Source: an uncultured Bacteroidales bacterium
GTDB taxonomy: Bacteria > Bacteroidota > Bacteroidia > Bacteroidales > UBA932
Assembly (NCBI GenBank): GCA_944323825.1
Contig: CALUTY010000002.1
Coordinates: 1 to 64,000 of the forward strand
Direction: 5' to 3'
Length of the DNA: 64,000 nucleotides
Positions 27,175 through 35,794 of the stretch are shown here, one piece after another. A program made the position numbers and the translations under genes. Within the stretch, counting starts at the first letter, position 1; the number at the start of each line of letters is the position of its first letter. The notes under the pieces are model-generated. The model ran no database searches. It saw only the letters and a list, made by a program, of their open reading frames with translations, and was not told where the DNA came from.

Positions 27175-27445
27175 ATTTCTTCCTTTCATATTCTGTTTTT
27201 CACATTAAAATAAACTGCAAGCCGAGAGCAGAGACAGAATTCATTCTGGCTATGCCGAGGCGCAGCGTGATTGTATACGAAGTATAAAATAAATACTATA
27301 TGTCAACAAAAGCTAGAAAAAAGACTTCTTATCCACAAACAGACAAGCACATATCCGTATAAAAGGTATAAAGACACAGGAACGCATATACCGAAAATCA
27401 CATTTGTTGTTCGGTTATTGTCATACTTCCGGAAAAATTGTGGAT

Positions 27446-27453
27446 TACCTTTG
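27446..27453 (+). promoter_or_regulatory. Promoter of the decayed MFS gene
   Basis: TACCTTTG with the following GCAGCCG, identical over 13 bases (ACCTTTGCAGCCG) to the core of the 76-bp repeats at 30473 and 50080. It is 56 bases before ATG 27509. The rest of the 27175-27445 spacer shows nothing else convincing. Confidence 0.5.
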
Positions 27454-27508
27454 CAGCCGGAAAATCATAAGGCCGGCACCGCAGCCGGTCATCAAAAAAT
27501 TCAGCGGT

Positions 27509-28501
27509 ATGGAAAGAAAAAACAACAGGACATTCATCCTCATATTTTTGGGAATGCTTACGGCATTCGGTTCGTTCGTGACGGACATGTATCTCCCTAC
27601 ACTGCCTTCAATGGCAGATTATTTCAGCACTTCGGCATCAATGGTGCAGCTCGGACTGACGGCAAGCATGATCGGACTTGCCATCGGGCAGCTTGTATTC
27701 GGGCCTCTCAGCGACCGTTACGGGAGGAAAAAGCCTCTCGTGACCGCCATGGTGCTGTTTCTTGTCGCCACCATCGGCTGCATCCGGTGCACGGACATCA
27801 GCCAGTTCATCATCCTGAGGCTCGTGCAGGGAATGGCAGGGGCAGGCGGCATCGTGATAGCCCGTTCTGTCGCTTCCGACATGTACACGGGACGCGAACT
27901 GGCCATGATGCTTGCCGTCATTGGCGCGATAAACGGCGTGGCTCCAGTGACTGCACCTGTAATCGGACCCCTCTCATGTTCAGCATCTGTTTCGGGCTCA
28001 ATGCCCTTGCCATAGCCATAACCGCAGCATTGTCAGTCCACTTCAAGACAATGCAGGGGGGCGCTGATGACCGGGAGCTGCGGCATGGCCGTCATTTCCA
28101 TCATACTGTGCACGGCGATGTGCCTCGGATGCGGTTTCTGGATATATGAAAGCCTCATATTCTGCCTCCTGCTGATGCTCGGGCTGACTTTCACATCGTC
28201 CAACACCCTTGCTATGGATGCCGGAAGGAGCAATGCAGGGGCGGCGTCAGCCCTTCTCGGGGCATCAGGGTTCGCATTGGGCGGGATAGTGTCACCGCTT
28301 GCCGGAATCGGCAATATCATGGTCTCCACAGGACTGCTCTTTGCCGTCTGCTCTATCCTGTCCCTTGTCTGCACCGTGCTGGCTGACAAAAGACGACCGG
28401 AACAGCTTCTGGCCGCCCCGGTCGCTTATACGGATTTGAAAAGTCTGACATATTCTGACCGTCACAACGAAAATTCTGTCATGCAGGCAGAAGGAATGTG
28501 A
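27509..28501 (+). pseudogene. Decayed Bcr/CflA-type MFS drug efflux transporter
   Basis: Residues 1-155 (from ATG 27509) are a good N-terminal MFS half: MLTAFGSFVTDMYLPTLPSMADYF, the motif A loop GPLSDRYGRKKPL, then helices up to PVTAPVIGP. There sequence jumps, in another frame, to LMFSICFGLNALAIAITAALSVHFKTMQ (about 27970-28055), then in a third frame to TGSCGMAVISIILCTAMCLG...AASALLGASGFALGGIVSPLAGIG to 28501. About 80-90 residues around helices 6-7 are deleted and two frame breaks are present. A functional transporter of about 400 residues cannot be made. Confidence 0.85.
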
Positions 28502-28523
28502 ACAGAATTATGCAAGGAAACCG

Positions 28524-29171
28524 TCAGAATGAAAACCCGACCTTGAAATTAAGTTCGACAAGAGGACTTAACATCACTTCCAATCCTGTAGTCATACGGA
28601 ATTTCCCGACATTGTAACTCACTCCCAATGACGGGGAAATCATCGGGCCATAATAGCCATAATAGCTTACCGGAACATTATACCCCATGTCAAGAGCCAA
28701 ATACGGACTGACACTTCTATCCAAGAAGTCACTCCTCAAATGAAGATAAAGCGGCATAAAAAGACCTCCGTCAAAAGCACAATACTTCAACCCGACACCG
28801 ACACCGACAGCAAACTGAGGCACGACCCGATAACCGTTTACCATTGTAAAACCGAAGTCACTGCCAAGAATCACAGTCGGCACAGTAACCTCGACAAGTC
28901 CAAAATAACCTTTGGGCTTATTGAAGCCGGCTGAAGGAAACCTTTTTCCGTCTGCCAATTCTTTGGCCATCTTCTCCACATCATCCATTTCGCAGACTAT
29001 CAGACTCCCGTCACGGGTCTGGATTTTCAGAGACTCATTCGGAATCTGTTCCACGATCATCCCTTTGATCACAGAACCGTTCTTAAGATAAACGACATCA
29101 TCATATTGTTGTGCATTGGCTGTCACTACGGACATAAACAATGCACAAAATAACAAAAGCAGATATTTCAT
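28524..29171 (-). CDS. Exported protein, probably a small outer-membrane barrel
   Basis: About 215 residues from ATG 29171 (a GTG at 29180 overlaps the previous stop); AAAGGAA lies upstream. Signal peptide FCALFMSVVTANAQ. Residues about 25-60, DVVYLKNGSVIKGMIVEQIPNESLKIQTRDGSLIVCEMDDVEKM, form a small beta module common at the N-terminus of Bacteroidetes exported proteins. The rest has barrel-like strands (VVPQFAVGVGVGLKYCAF, PMISPSLGVSYNVGKF) and ends in Phe. Function unknown. Co-transcribed with the DUF805 gene upstream. Confidence 0.75.
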   Translation of the reverse strand: MKYLLLLFCALFMSVVTANAQQYDDVVYLKNGSVIKGMIVEQIPNESLKIQTRDGSLIVCEMDDVEKMAKELADGKRFPSAGFNKPKGYFGLVEVTVPTVILGSDFGFTMVNGYRVVPQFAVGVGVGLKYCAFDGGLFMPLYLHLRSDFLDRSVSPYLALDMGYNVPVSYYGYYGPMISPSLGVSYNVGKFRMTTGLEVMLSPLVELNFKVGFSF

Positions 29172-29176
29172 TGCCG

Positions 29177-29521
29177 TCACATTCCTTTAGGATTGACACC
29201 CCACTGATTGTTTCCTGGCATACTGTCCTGACAGGCCAGAACGATGAACCAGATAGTACCGATGAGCGGAATCAGACTTATTAGCACCCACCAGCCGCTT
29301 TTTCCGATGTCATGCATCCTGCGGACTCCGACTGCAATGCCGGGAACCAGAACGGCGAGCGAATAGATGTACGCGACTGCAGTAATGCCGATCAATCCGC
29401 ATACAAATCCCAAAACAGCTCCGATGACAACATTGATGAGATAAAACATCCAGTACTCTGTTCTCCTTGCCCTGCCGCTGAAATCAGCATACTGCTTCAG
29501 GCATTTGATGTACCAATTCAT
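29177..29521 (-). CDS. DUF805 small membrane protein
   Basis: 114 residues with the full DUF805 pattern: WYIKCLKQYADFSGRARRTEYWMFYLINVV, several membrane helices, the VGVRRMHDIGKSGWWVLI motif and a short tail. DUF805 proteins are small inner-membrane proteins of unknown function. A paralog lies at 35795-36139 in the tubulin/actin operon (both start MNWY.KC..QYADFSGRARR.EYWMFYL.NV). It is first in a two-gene unit with 28524-29171. Confidence 0.92.
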   Translation of the reverse strand: MNWYIKCLKQYADFSGRARRTEYWMFYLINVVIGAVLGFVCGLIGITAVAYIYSLAVLVPGIAVGVRRMHDIGKSGWWVLISLIPLIGTIWFIVLACQDSMPGNNQWGVNPKGM

Positions 29522-29654
29522 AATGAAAACGTTTAAAGGTTATTCTTCAAAGTTACTTATAAAATTCCAGAATAGCCAGATGCATGCAAAATAATTTTTG
29601 ATGTACCAGATGTACCGGATTGTCAACAGGCATTTAGAATGTCGTCATCGTTGC

Positions 29655-29741
29655 ATAGACAAAGCATCGGCTGCCCATCGGAGATATGTGGAGGCCTTGT
29701 CATCCGCCCGCACAGCATATCTCAATCTGGTATTGCAGTAA
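29655..29741 (-). pseudogene. Fossil 3' end of a paralog of the tyrosine/glutamate repeat gene at 32752
   Basis: Translated on the minus strand, this stretch reads LRYAVRADDKASTYLRWAADA, matching LRYAENADEKAAMYLRWAAEA at the C-terminus of the protein at 32752-33150. The DNA is also clearly alignable. The rest of the gene is absent, and the piece abuts the acyltransferase relic. It shows that this region has been shuffled by deletion. Confidence 0.65.
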
Positions 29742-30482
29742 TCAATGCAATCACGGCTACCTTGCCGTGGACTTCTTCTTCGCACTTTCGGGGTTCGTGA
29801 TAGGATATGCCTACGATGACAGATGGAACAGGATGACTATCGGCGGATTCTTCAAAAGAAGGCTTGCAAGGCTTCACCCTATGGTCATCATGGGAACCGT
29901 CACCGGAGCCTGCCTCTACTTCTTCGGACAGGGGGAAACATTTCCGCTGATAGGGAATGTGCCGGGATGGAAAGTGGCCCTCGCCTTCGTTATGGGATGT
30001 CTGATGATACCTTGCGGAATGAAGATGGACAACATCAGGGGATGGGATGAAACCACTCCGATTCCCGCACTGCCCAGATGTACACCCCGATCGGAGGTTG
30101 GAGCCTCACGCCGGAACAGATATACATAGGCCTGACCCGCCTGTTCTATCCGTTCCTCTGCGGACTTCTCATCTCCAGACTCGGCAGGTTCATCAGTGTG
30201 AAAGGCGGATTCTGGTGGTGCTCCCTCATCCTCCGGAGCAAGAAGATATGCAACTTTCTCGGAGAACTCTCCTTCCCTCTCTACATCACCCACTTCCCTC
30301 TGATATACATGCTGTTCAACTGGAAATACTCCAACCCTGACGCCCCTCTGTACGCCCATGTCATGATATCCGCCGGCGTCTTTGTCCTGGCCATCCTCAT
30401 AGCCTGTGCGGCCCTGAAACTCTACGACATCCCCGTCCGCACATGGCTGAAGGAACACTGGCTGAAACGCAGGCAAAACTAA
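29742..30482 (+). pseudogene. Decayed acyltransferase-3 family membrane protein
   Basis: Pieces fit the OafA/YrhL-type acyltransferase family in order: NHGYLAVDFFFALSGFVIGYAYDDRWNRMTIGGFFKRRLARLHPMVIMG (29749 on), GWDETTP near 30045, then in another frame IGGWSLTPEQIYIGLTRLFYPFLCGLLISRLGRFISVKGGFWWC and, after a further gap, CNFLGELSFPLYITHFPLIYMLFNW to the stop at 30482. The N-terminal helix with the catalytic His and two internal segments are missing. The family moves acyl groups onto sugars at the membrane; this copy is dead. Confidence 0.8.
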
Positions 30483-30548
30483 AATTTGCATACTTCGGAA
30501 CTTTGGCCCACCTTTGCAGCCGCTTTGGAAAAGGAGTTTTGTAATCCT
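30473..30548 (+). repeat. 76-bp promoter-like repeat, copy 1
   Basis: It differs from 50080-50155 at four positions only. It contains TTTG (30485-30488), 20 bases and then CACCTTTG (30509-30516), a good Bacteroidetes -33/-7 pair, followed by GCAGCCGCTT and a conserved leader to TTTTGTAATCCT. No rightward gene follows: it runs into the 3' end of the convergent WG-repeat gene. Confidence 0.75.
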
Positions 30549-31728
30549 ACATCTGTGGCACCACATTCCCATTATCATCAAGAATGACACCCTGAGGATG
30601 ACACAGATATCTGTCCTTTGCGACAGCTTCAATGGATTCATAATCCGGAGGCGTGAGACACTTTCCCTGCCTGTCCATCAAGCCGCAATATTCGGCATGA
30701 TCATCTTCACACACTATATATCGCAGGCAATCCGCTACCGCATACACCGGTTCATATACAATCTCACCACTTTCATAATCCTCATGCTCACGCAGCTCAT
30801 CGGTCTGATAAAAAATATTTTCAGCCCTGTCAACGACAAAATTGCAGATTACATTGCCGTCAAAATCGTATAGTCTGGATGTATGGTCTGCATAGCCGAC
30901 CTCTATCATATCCACATTAACGGTGACATATGGATGCGTGACTGTAAACATGGTATCAAGACAGGCCGTGAAAAGACCTTCATTACCGCCTTTTCTGACT
31001 TTCCAGAATCCCTTCGCATTGCATATTTCGTCATATTCCGGGGACAAAGCCCAATTGCCGTTCCTGTCTATAAGTCCCACCCGGCCGAAGACAGGCTCTC
31101 TCAACACGCAATACCCGTTCCGGAATGCATATTTCGGATTGTCAAAATGAACACGGAATCCTTTGTCAATGACTGTTTTCCCTGAATGGTCAATAAAAAT
31201 GAGCCTCCTGTCTTTTTCAACTGCCGCCAGGCCTTCTGAAAACACCCATGCCCGAGTATAATCATCCGCCGGTATGACGACTTCACCGGTGAAACGGTTC
31301 AGGTAACCGCGCCTGCCATTTTTCGCAAACACCGCCAGACTGTCCTTGTCAGACGAGACCGCCACCCAGTCAAGATTCCTCATCAGGACCTTTCCCGTAG
31401 CCTCATTGTAAAGGCGCTTTGCACCATTGCGCCCATACTGCCACTGGAAGACGATGTCATTGCTGATATGCCTGTCTTCCCAATACAAGCCGCTCACTTT
31501 AGGCCCAATCCACCGGTTGACCACCACATTCCGGCAGAATGCGTAAATCAGGCATACTGCAAAAAGAAATATTATTGCCGTCACACTTCCGGCAAATATT
31601 CCCCATACCACCTTACCGAATGTACATCCGGACTTTCGTCCGAACAGCCCGGCAATATATCCGGGCACCTGGCAGATTCCTCTCCATACCACAGTGCAGA
31701 AGAGTCTGAAAGAAATTCTTTTCTTCAT
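30547..31728 (-). CDS. Membrane-anchored WG-repeat protein
   Basis: 393 residues. A membrane helix at about residues 43-66 (VVWGIFAGSVTAIIFLFAVCLIYAF) is followed by a soluble part with several WG-type repeats (VFAKNGRRGYLNRFTGEVVIPADDYTRAWVFSEGLAAVEKDRRLIFIDHSGKTVI; GRVGLIDRNGNWALSPEYDEI; EYCGLMDRQGKCLTPPDYESI). WG repeats build beta-propeller-like or solenoid surfaces for protein contacts. The partner is unknown. It stands alone among decayed genes. Confidence 0.8.
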   Translation of the reverse strand: MKKRISFRLFCTVVWRGICQVPGYIAGLFGRKSGCTFGKVVWGIFAGSVTAIIFLFAVCLIYAFCRNVVVNRWIGPKVSGLYWEDRHISNDIVFQWQYGRNGAKRLYNEATGKVLMRNLDWVAVSSDKDSLAVFAKNGRRGYLNRFTGEVVIPADDYTRAWVFSEGLAAVEKDRRLIFIDHSGKTVIDKGFRVHFDNPKYAFRNGYCVLREPVFGRVGLIDRNGNWALSPEYDEICNAKGFWKVRKGGNEGLFTACLDTMFTVTHPYVTVNVDMIEVGYADHTSRLYDFDGNVICNFVVDRAENIFYQTDELREHEDYESGEIVYEPVYAVADCLRYIVCEDDHAEYCGLMDRQGKCLTPPDYESIEAVAKDRYLCHPQGVILDDNGNVVPQM

Positions 31729-31830
31729 GATTCCAATTTGATTTTATTATAACAGAGGCTCGGAATACAGAAATCTATCAGTAACGGACACATCAAAATC
31801 CAGGGCGGCACATATTGCACATGCCGATTC

Positions 31831-32550
31831 TTATTCATGCCAGCTGTCCGGATAGTTTATGGGATCAAGATCATTTGCAAGAGTCCGCACGGTATCACTT
31901 ATGCCTTTATACTCCCCCGGAATGGGCATATAACCCATAGGTACGGGATTGCCACTGTTGTCCAACCCGACAGGCTGTTTCATCCGTTCCAGAAGTTCTT
32001 CTTCAGTCGTATCTGCGAATACATCCATCTGCAGTTTTTCATCAAGGCTCCTGCGGACAATTTCCACAAGATTAGTCTCGGTCATGCCTTGTATAAAGTT
32101 GAACGAGTGCTCTGACTTAAAGACCGGAACTGCCATATAAGGAATATGAAGGAGAAAAATCTGTGTAACCCCATTTTTCTCATATATATCCATAACCTTG
32201 AAATATGAATTGAAATGTAATGTGCAAAGTCTCCAGCGCACAAAATCAGCATCCGGTAGGGCCTCATAGAGTTTTGCACAATGTGCCGACCTGATGATGA
32301 AACGGAATCTTGTTTTCGGGCGCTGAGCCTTGACCGTGACATCGACGAAAAACCCGGCACGAATGACATGTCAGATCGGATATGTCTTCTGGACATCTAT
32401 ATCCGCATCCGTATCCCGATAGAACAATTGGCATCCGGGGAATATCCAGTTCATTGATTTCTCCAAAAAGCGGACTGATTCTTGAGGCATTTCTTCAGAT
32501 TTTCTTTTACATCTGAAAACATTCAGCATTTTCAAAACAAAGCCTTTCAT
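31831..32550 (-). pseudogene. 240-codon gene interrupted by one in-frame TGA
   Basis: From ATG 32550 the frame reads MKGFVLKMLNVFRCKRKSEEMPQ... to codon 60, which is TGA (32371-32373). The same frame then stays open for 179 more codons (HVIRAGFFVDVTVKAQRPKTRFRFII...NLVEIVRRSLDEKLQMDVF...NYPDSWHE). There is no frameshift, so a single change (for example CGA to TGA) would restore 239 residues. I do not recognise the family. The 3' part alone could start at an internal Met but would lack the N-terminus. Either recently inactivated or a base-call error. Confidence 0.6.
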
Positions 32551-32562
32551 AAAATATAAATT

Positions 32563-32682
32563 TCAAAGCCTATAGTTCTGAGCCGGTGCCGCAGTTTCAC
32601 CGTCATCGCTGAGCCAGTTTCCGTATCCGGGACAGAACTTAAAATCAGCGGGATGCTCTCCGCCACACTGTGGACATTTCAT
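32563..32682 (-). CDS. 39-residue zinc-ribbon-like microprotein, last Cys replaced
   Basis: The frame MKCPQCGGEHPADFKFCPGYGNWLSDDG... matches the start of zinc-ribbon proteins (MKCPxCG...FCPxCG), but the second knuckle reads CPGYG, so the fourth zinc ligand is Tyr. It stops at 39 residues, twelve bases before the next gene on the same strand. It may be a leader-like microprotein or the stump of a longer zinc-ribbon membrane protein. Zinc binding would be impaired. Confidence 0.4.
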   Translation of the reverse strand: MKCPQCGGEHPADFKFCPGYGNWLSDDGETAAPAQNYRL

Positions 32683-32751
32683 TATAAGAATTAATTCAAA
32701 CAATATAAACCATTCAAAATACGAAGCCTATAGGAAAACAACATTCATTTG

Positions 32752-33150
32752 TCAAATTTTCCTCAATGCCTCGGCGGCCCAGCGGAGATACATGGCGGCC
32801 TTCTCATCCGCATTCTCGGCATAGCGCAGCTGCGTCGCATAATCGTCCATCGCGTTCTCCGCATATCTGGAATAGGACTTTGCGCGGTCCAAATCTCCCT
32901 TGCGTGTATAGTACGCCGCCTCACGCTGGTAGTTTTCCGCTTTCTTCAGATAATACTCCGCCTCGCGGCGATAACCCTCCGCCTTCCTCTGATAATACTC
33001 TGCCTCACGGCGATAACCCTCCGCCTTCTTCTGATAATACTCTGCCTCACGCTGATAGCCCTGCGCCTTTCTCAGATAAAAGTCATCCTGAGCAGACATC
33101 ACCGACGGCAGCGCAGACAGCGTCAACAACAATATCAACAAATATTTCAT
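32752..33150 (-). CDS. Exported protein with 14-residue Tyr/Glu/Lys repeats
   Basis: About 132 residues from ATG 33150. Signal peptide MKYLLILLLTLSALPSVMSA. The mature protein is almost entirely helical with at least four units of the form REAEYYQKKAEGYR (32911-33080 in DNA, 42-bp period), then YAENA.. and a YLRWAAEALRKI end. The pattern suggests a long amphipathic helix or helical-repeat rod in the periplasm. It is the last gene behind the sigma/M48 cluster, 39 bases downstream of the protease. Repeat number may vary between strains. Confidence 0.75.
   Translation of the reverse strand: MKYLLILLLTLSALPSVMSAQDDFYLRKAQGYQREAEYYQKKAEGYRREAEYYQRKAEGYRREAEYYLKKAENYQREAAYYTRKGDLDRAKSYSRYAENAMDDYATQLRYAENADEKAAMYLRWAAEALRKI
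32911..33080 (-). repeat. Four tandem 42-bp coding repeats
   Basis: Units read (plus strand) ...CGATAACCCTCCGCCTTC and ...TGATAATACTCTGCCTCACG with few changes, encoding the 14-residue repeats of the gene at 32752-33150. Confidence 0.75.
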
Positions 33151-33189
33151 CACTCTTGAATTTTCTATAATAGAGATATCTTGCACACC

Positions 33190-34611
33190 TTATCTATCAA
33201 CTGCATCCATGGATTCGACAAAAACCTTATATGCCGTAGCTCTGAAAACATACTTGTAGTCCATCTCTATGCGGTAATGTCCGCCTTGGACCGTATCAAA
33301 CTCGAATGGCACCGCCAAAATCCCGCCAAAGGCATAGGCCGAAAGCACACGCCGGCCCGGAGATGTCCTCAGTCTCAGGGTATAGCCTTTGATAAAATTG
33401 CCCATACCCACTTTCCGGCCGTCCAGCAGAACCGCATACTTGCCCTCCGCATAAGGCAGTCTGTGCCTGCGGCGGCCAAGATGCACCTCCACCAGCACAG
33501 ACCTGGCCGTCTCGCGCATTTTCTTATATGTGTCAATCCCCTCCTGCAGCCACGCGGCGAACTCATCGTCAGGACAAAGCCCGAAATCCTCCTCACATGG
33601 CAACGGCATGTCGTCCAAAATGCGGAATACGGCTGTCCGGACAGTATCACCGCCAGTGTCCGAGACAGACACAGACCGGATATGCTGCGCCTCAACTCCA
33701 AGCCTGCCCAACCTCCTGCGCACATCCGGAGTTATTCCGACATCCCCAGGCAACTGAGAAAGAGCCTGATAAAGCCCGCGCCAACTTACAGTGAGACCGC
33801 ATTTCCGGAGACAGGCAAGTCCCCATTGCGCAAAATCATAATTGTACCGCACAGCCGAGGCATGAGACAAAGCCCTGCGCAGCACTTCCGTCCCGACATA
33901 CCTTATCGCCACATCATCCGCAGCATATTCCATCTGCTGCGACAAGGCTGAATAGGCACTGTCTATCCGCTCGCATATCCACAACGAGAAATAGCTGAAC
34001 AGCATGAGCTGGGAACGGGTCTGCATCTTCCACATACTCACCTTCTCCTCCGAACTGCGTATTGCTAAAAAAGACTGGGACAACTGCCCGACGATATAGA
34101 CATAAGATGTATCGATAATCTCATCTTGGGCATAATGCCCGAACTCATGATACAGCACCGCCCTGAGCTCATCATCATCCAACTGGGTCAGAAACGCCAG
34201 TCCGATGACCAGATTGCGCTGCTGCGGTCTGCGGAACAAATTGGCCAAAGCAGGCTGGACAAACACAGCCGCCTCAGCCCCATTGCTCAGATACACCCGG
34301 CTTACAGGAGAAAGAGACAGTCTGCCGCACACCTCATCCAGAAGAGCAAAGAGTTCCGGAAACTCATGCCTGTACACCGGAGTGAAATCCTCAGGCAGTC
34401 CGGCCTTGAACCGCAGAGCCTTATACATCTCGCACAACAGCAACACTCCCCCGACCGAAAATATAATCCACACTGTCGGCAGATCAAAATGCACCTTGTC
34501 CAACACCATCACACCCAACACCACGGACATAAGGGCAACTGCTGCGAAAATCACGCTTCCCGCAATATACAGCCTTACATTGCACCGGACTTTCTTTCTA
34601 TAATCCATCAT
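33190..34611 (-). CDS. M48-family membrane metallopeptidase
   Basis: About 473 residues from ATG 34611, which overlaps the upstream stop. Two N-terminal membrane helices (LYIAGSVIFAAVALMSVVLGVMVL; TVWIIFSVGGVLLLCEMY) precede the zinc site HEFGHYAQDE (HExxH at about residue 155) and the downstream EYAADDVAIRY, whose Glu is the third ligand. The last 200 residues are an extra domain. M48 proteins of this layout (HtpX/BlaR-like) cleave membrane or periplasmic proteins. The sigma factor and short regulator upstream suggest a regulated-proteolysis module. Confidence 0.88.
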   Translation of the reverse strand: MMDYRKKVRCNVRLYIAGSVIFAAVALMSVVLGVMVLDKVHFDLPTVWIIFSVGGVLLLCEMYKALRFKAGLPEDFTPVYRHEFPELFALLDEVCGRLSLSPVSRVYLSNGAEAAVFVQPALANLFRRPQQRNLVIGLAFLTQLDDDELRAVLYHEFGHYAQDEIIDTSYVYIVGQLSQSFLAIRSSEEKVSMWKMQTRSQLMLFSYFSLWICERIDSAYSALSQQMEYAADDVAIRYVGTEVLRRALSHASAVRYNYDFAQWGLACLRKCGLTVSWRGLYQALSQLPGDVGITPDVRRRLGRLGVEAQHIRSVSVSDTGGDTVRTAVFRILDDMPLPCEEDFGLCPDDEFAAWLQEGIDTYKKMRETARSVLVEVHLGRRRHRLPYAEGKYAVLLDGRKVGMGNFIKGYTLRLRTSPGRRVLSAYAFGGILAVPFEFDTVQGGHYRIEMDYKYVFRATAYKVFVESMDAVDR

Positions 34612-34867
34612 CTGCGTCCGGATCTCCCAAAAAGCCGGCCATCGCCAACGGCCTGTGTACAACACGGAACACATCAGCCCCGTCTGCATCCTTCCACGAC
34701 GGAAGCTGTCCCTGCCTCAACGCACGCCGTGACACACCGAGAACCTCCAAGGTGTCCACATCCATAGCCGCCATGACTTCCTCACGGCCTTTTTCCGGCA
34801 ACCTTCCCTCCAGAAAAGCCGCCAGCTGCTCATCTGTAATATTTCTCATCGCCACCGTGCATTTCAT
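34598..34867 (-). CDS. Short protein between sigma factor and M48 protease (possible anti-sigma-like)
   Basis: About 90 residues (ATG 34867, or 34849 giving MRNITDEQLAAFLEGRLPEKGREEVMAAMD). The start ITDEQLAAFLEGRLP...REEVMAAM resembles the cytoplasmic N-terminus of zinc-less anti-sigma or tetratricopeptide-type regulators (LaxyldGrLseee). There is no membrane helix, so if it is an anti-sigma it is soluble or acts with the protease. Its 3' end overlaps the protease start by 14 bases. Function inferred from context only. Confidence 0.55.
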   Translation of the reverse strand: MKCTVAMRNITDEQLAAFLEGRLPEKGREEVMAAMDVDTLEVLGVSRRALRQGQLPSWKDADGADVFRVVHRPLAMAGFLGDPDADDGL

Positions 34868-34894
34868 AAAACGACATTGCAATATTCCATCACC

Positions 34895-35485
34895 TTATCC
34901 TCCATAACCGGCCTTCTCCAAACTTTTACGCAGACTCTTCCGCGCCCGGTTGTAACGCGTATACACATAACCCGCCAGAGCCTTCATGTCCGCCGCATCA
35001 GTCCTGACAGTGCCGTCCATACGGATAATATCAGCCGCCTCCTCCACAACATCTCCAGGCTTGTTCCCTTCTATAAGAATCCTCTGGAGCAGAAATCTAT
35101 CAAACGGATGCATATTTTTAACGGCTTTCTGCAACGCGTCCATGAAAAACACATCCCGGCCGCAGTCCGGTACATTGACAGCCCCCGCCATATTCTCCTC
35201 AAGAGAAAGCAGTCCCCTGTCCCGTTTATGCTGAAAATACCGCGACGCGATAATCGTCACATACGAGTTGAGCGAGCAGGAATACTTGAATATGCGGAGC
35301 TTGTGCCAGTCGTCCGCCGACAGGAACTCATAGAACTCCCCTATCAGATCCTCCGGACTCTCCACATACTGACAGAAATACCGCCCTATGTATGTAAGGG
35401 CAGGCCTGCACCTCACGCAGAAAAAGTCATGAATGACCCTTCTGTCACCGGCAAGCAGACTCTCAACAGTCTCTCGGTCAGTCAT
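34895..35485 (-). CDS. ECF-type RNA polymerase sigma factor
   Basis: About 196 residues from ATG 35485. Region 2 is SPEDLIGEFYEFLSADDWHKLRIFKYSCSLNSYVTIIASRYFQHKRDR. Region 4 is HPFDRFLLQRILIEGNKPGDVVEEAADI...YVYTRYNRARKSLRKSL. About 25 residues are inserted inside region 4 (DIIRMDGTVRTDAADMKAL) relative to ordinary ECF factors. It heads a leftward cluster: sigma, short regulator, M48 protease, repeat protein. It follows the tubulin/actin operon on the same strand after 280 bases. Confidence 0.8.
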   Translation of the reverse strand: MTDRETVESLLAGDRRVIHDFFCVRCRPALTYIGRYFCQYVESPEDLIGEFYEFLSADDWHKLRIFKYSCSLNSYVTIIASRYFQHKRDRGLLSLEENMAGAVNVPDCGRDVFFMDALQKAVKNMHPFDRFLLQRILIEGNKPGDVVEEAADIIRMDGTVRTDAADMKALAGYVYTRYNRARKSLRKSLEKAGYGG

Positions 35486-35794
35486 ATATATCACTCTGCC
35501 CAGTCTTGAATTCATGACCTTTTCGTATTGCCGCCAGTTTCATACTTCATCAGTTATTTACTTTTTCCTTTAAAGCATTCATAAAATTGATTTGGCACAG
35601 TATCAACAATATATTTCCCATACCCGATATGATCCTCAAAAAGATTTTTAAAGATATTTCCGGTATTTTTTATCCAACGAATCTTTTAATGTAACTCATA
35701 ACTCTGCCGGAATCTCTTTTTTCGATATTATATGTCTCCTCATACTTGTTTTTCAAATATCACTCAAACCCTCAGGGATATTTACAATATTCCG
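35486..35794. other. AT-rich spacer between the tubulin/actin operon and the sigma cluster
   Basis: No gene is supported. On the minus strand a 44-codon stretch without a start (about 35554-35690, reading IFKNLFEDHIGYGKYIVDTVPNQFYECFKGKSK) could be a protein fossil but is too short to assign. The sigma promoter presumably lies here, but no clear TAnnTTTG box was found. Confidence 0.35.

Noticed and set aside
32371..32373. In-frame TGA as a selenocysteine codon
   Set aside because: No SECIS-like hairpin directly after it and no redox-active context; a nonsense change is simpler.
32911..33080. Tandem 42-bp units considered as a CRISPR array
   Set aside because: The units are contiguous, in frame and code for a 14-residue helical repeat; there are no unique spacers.
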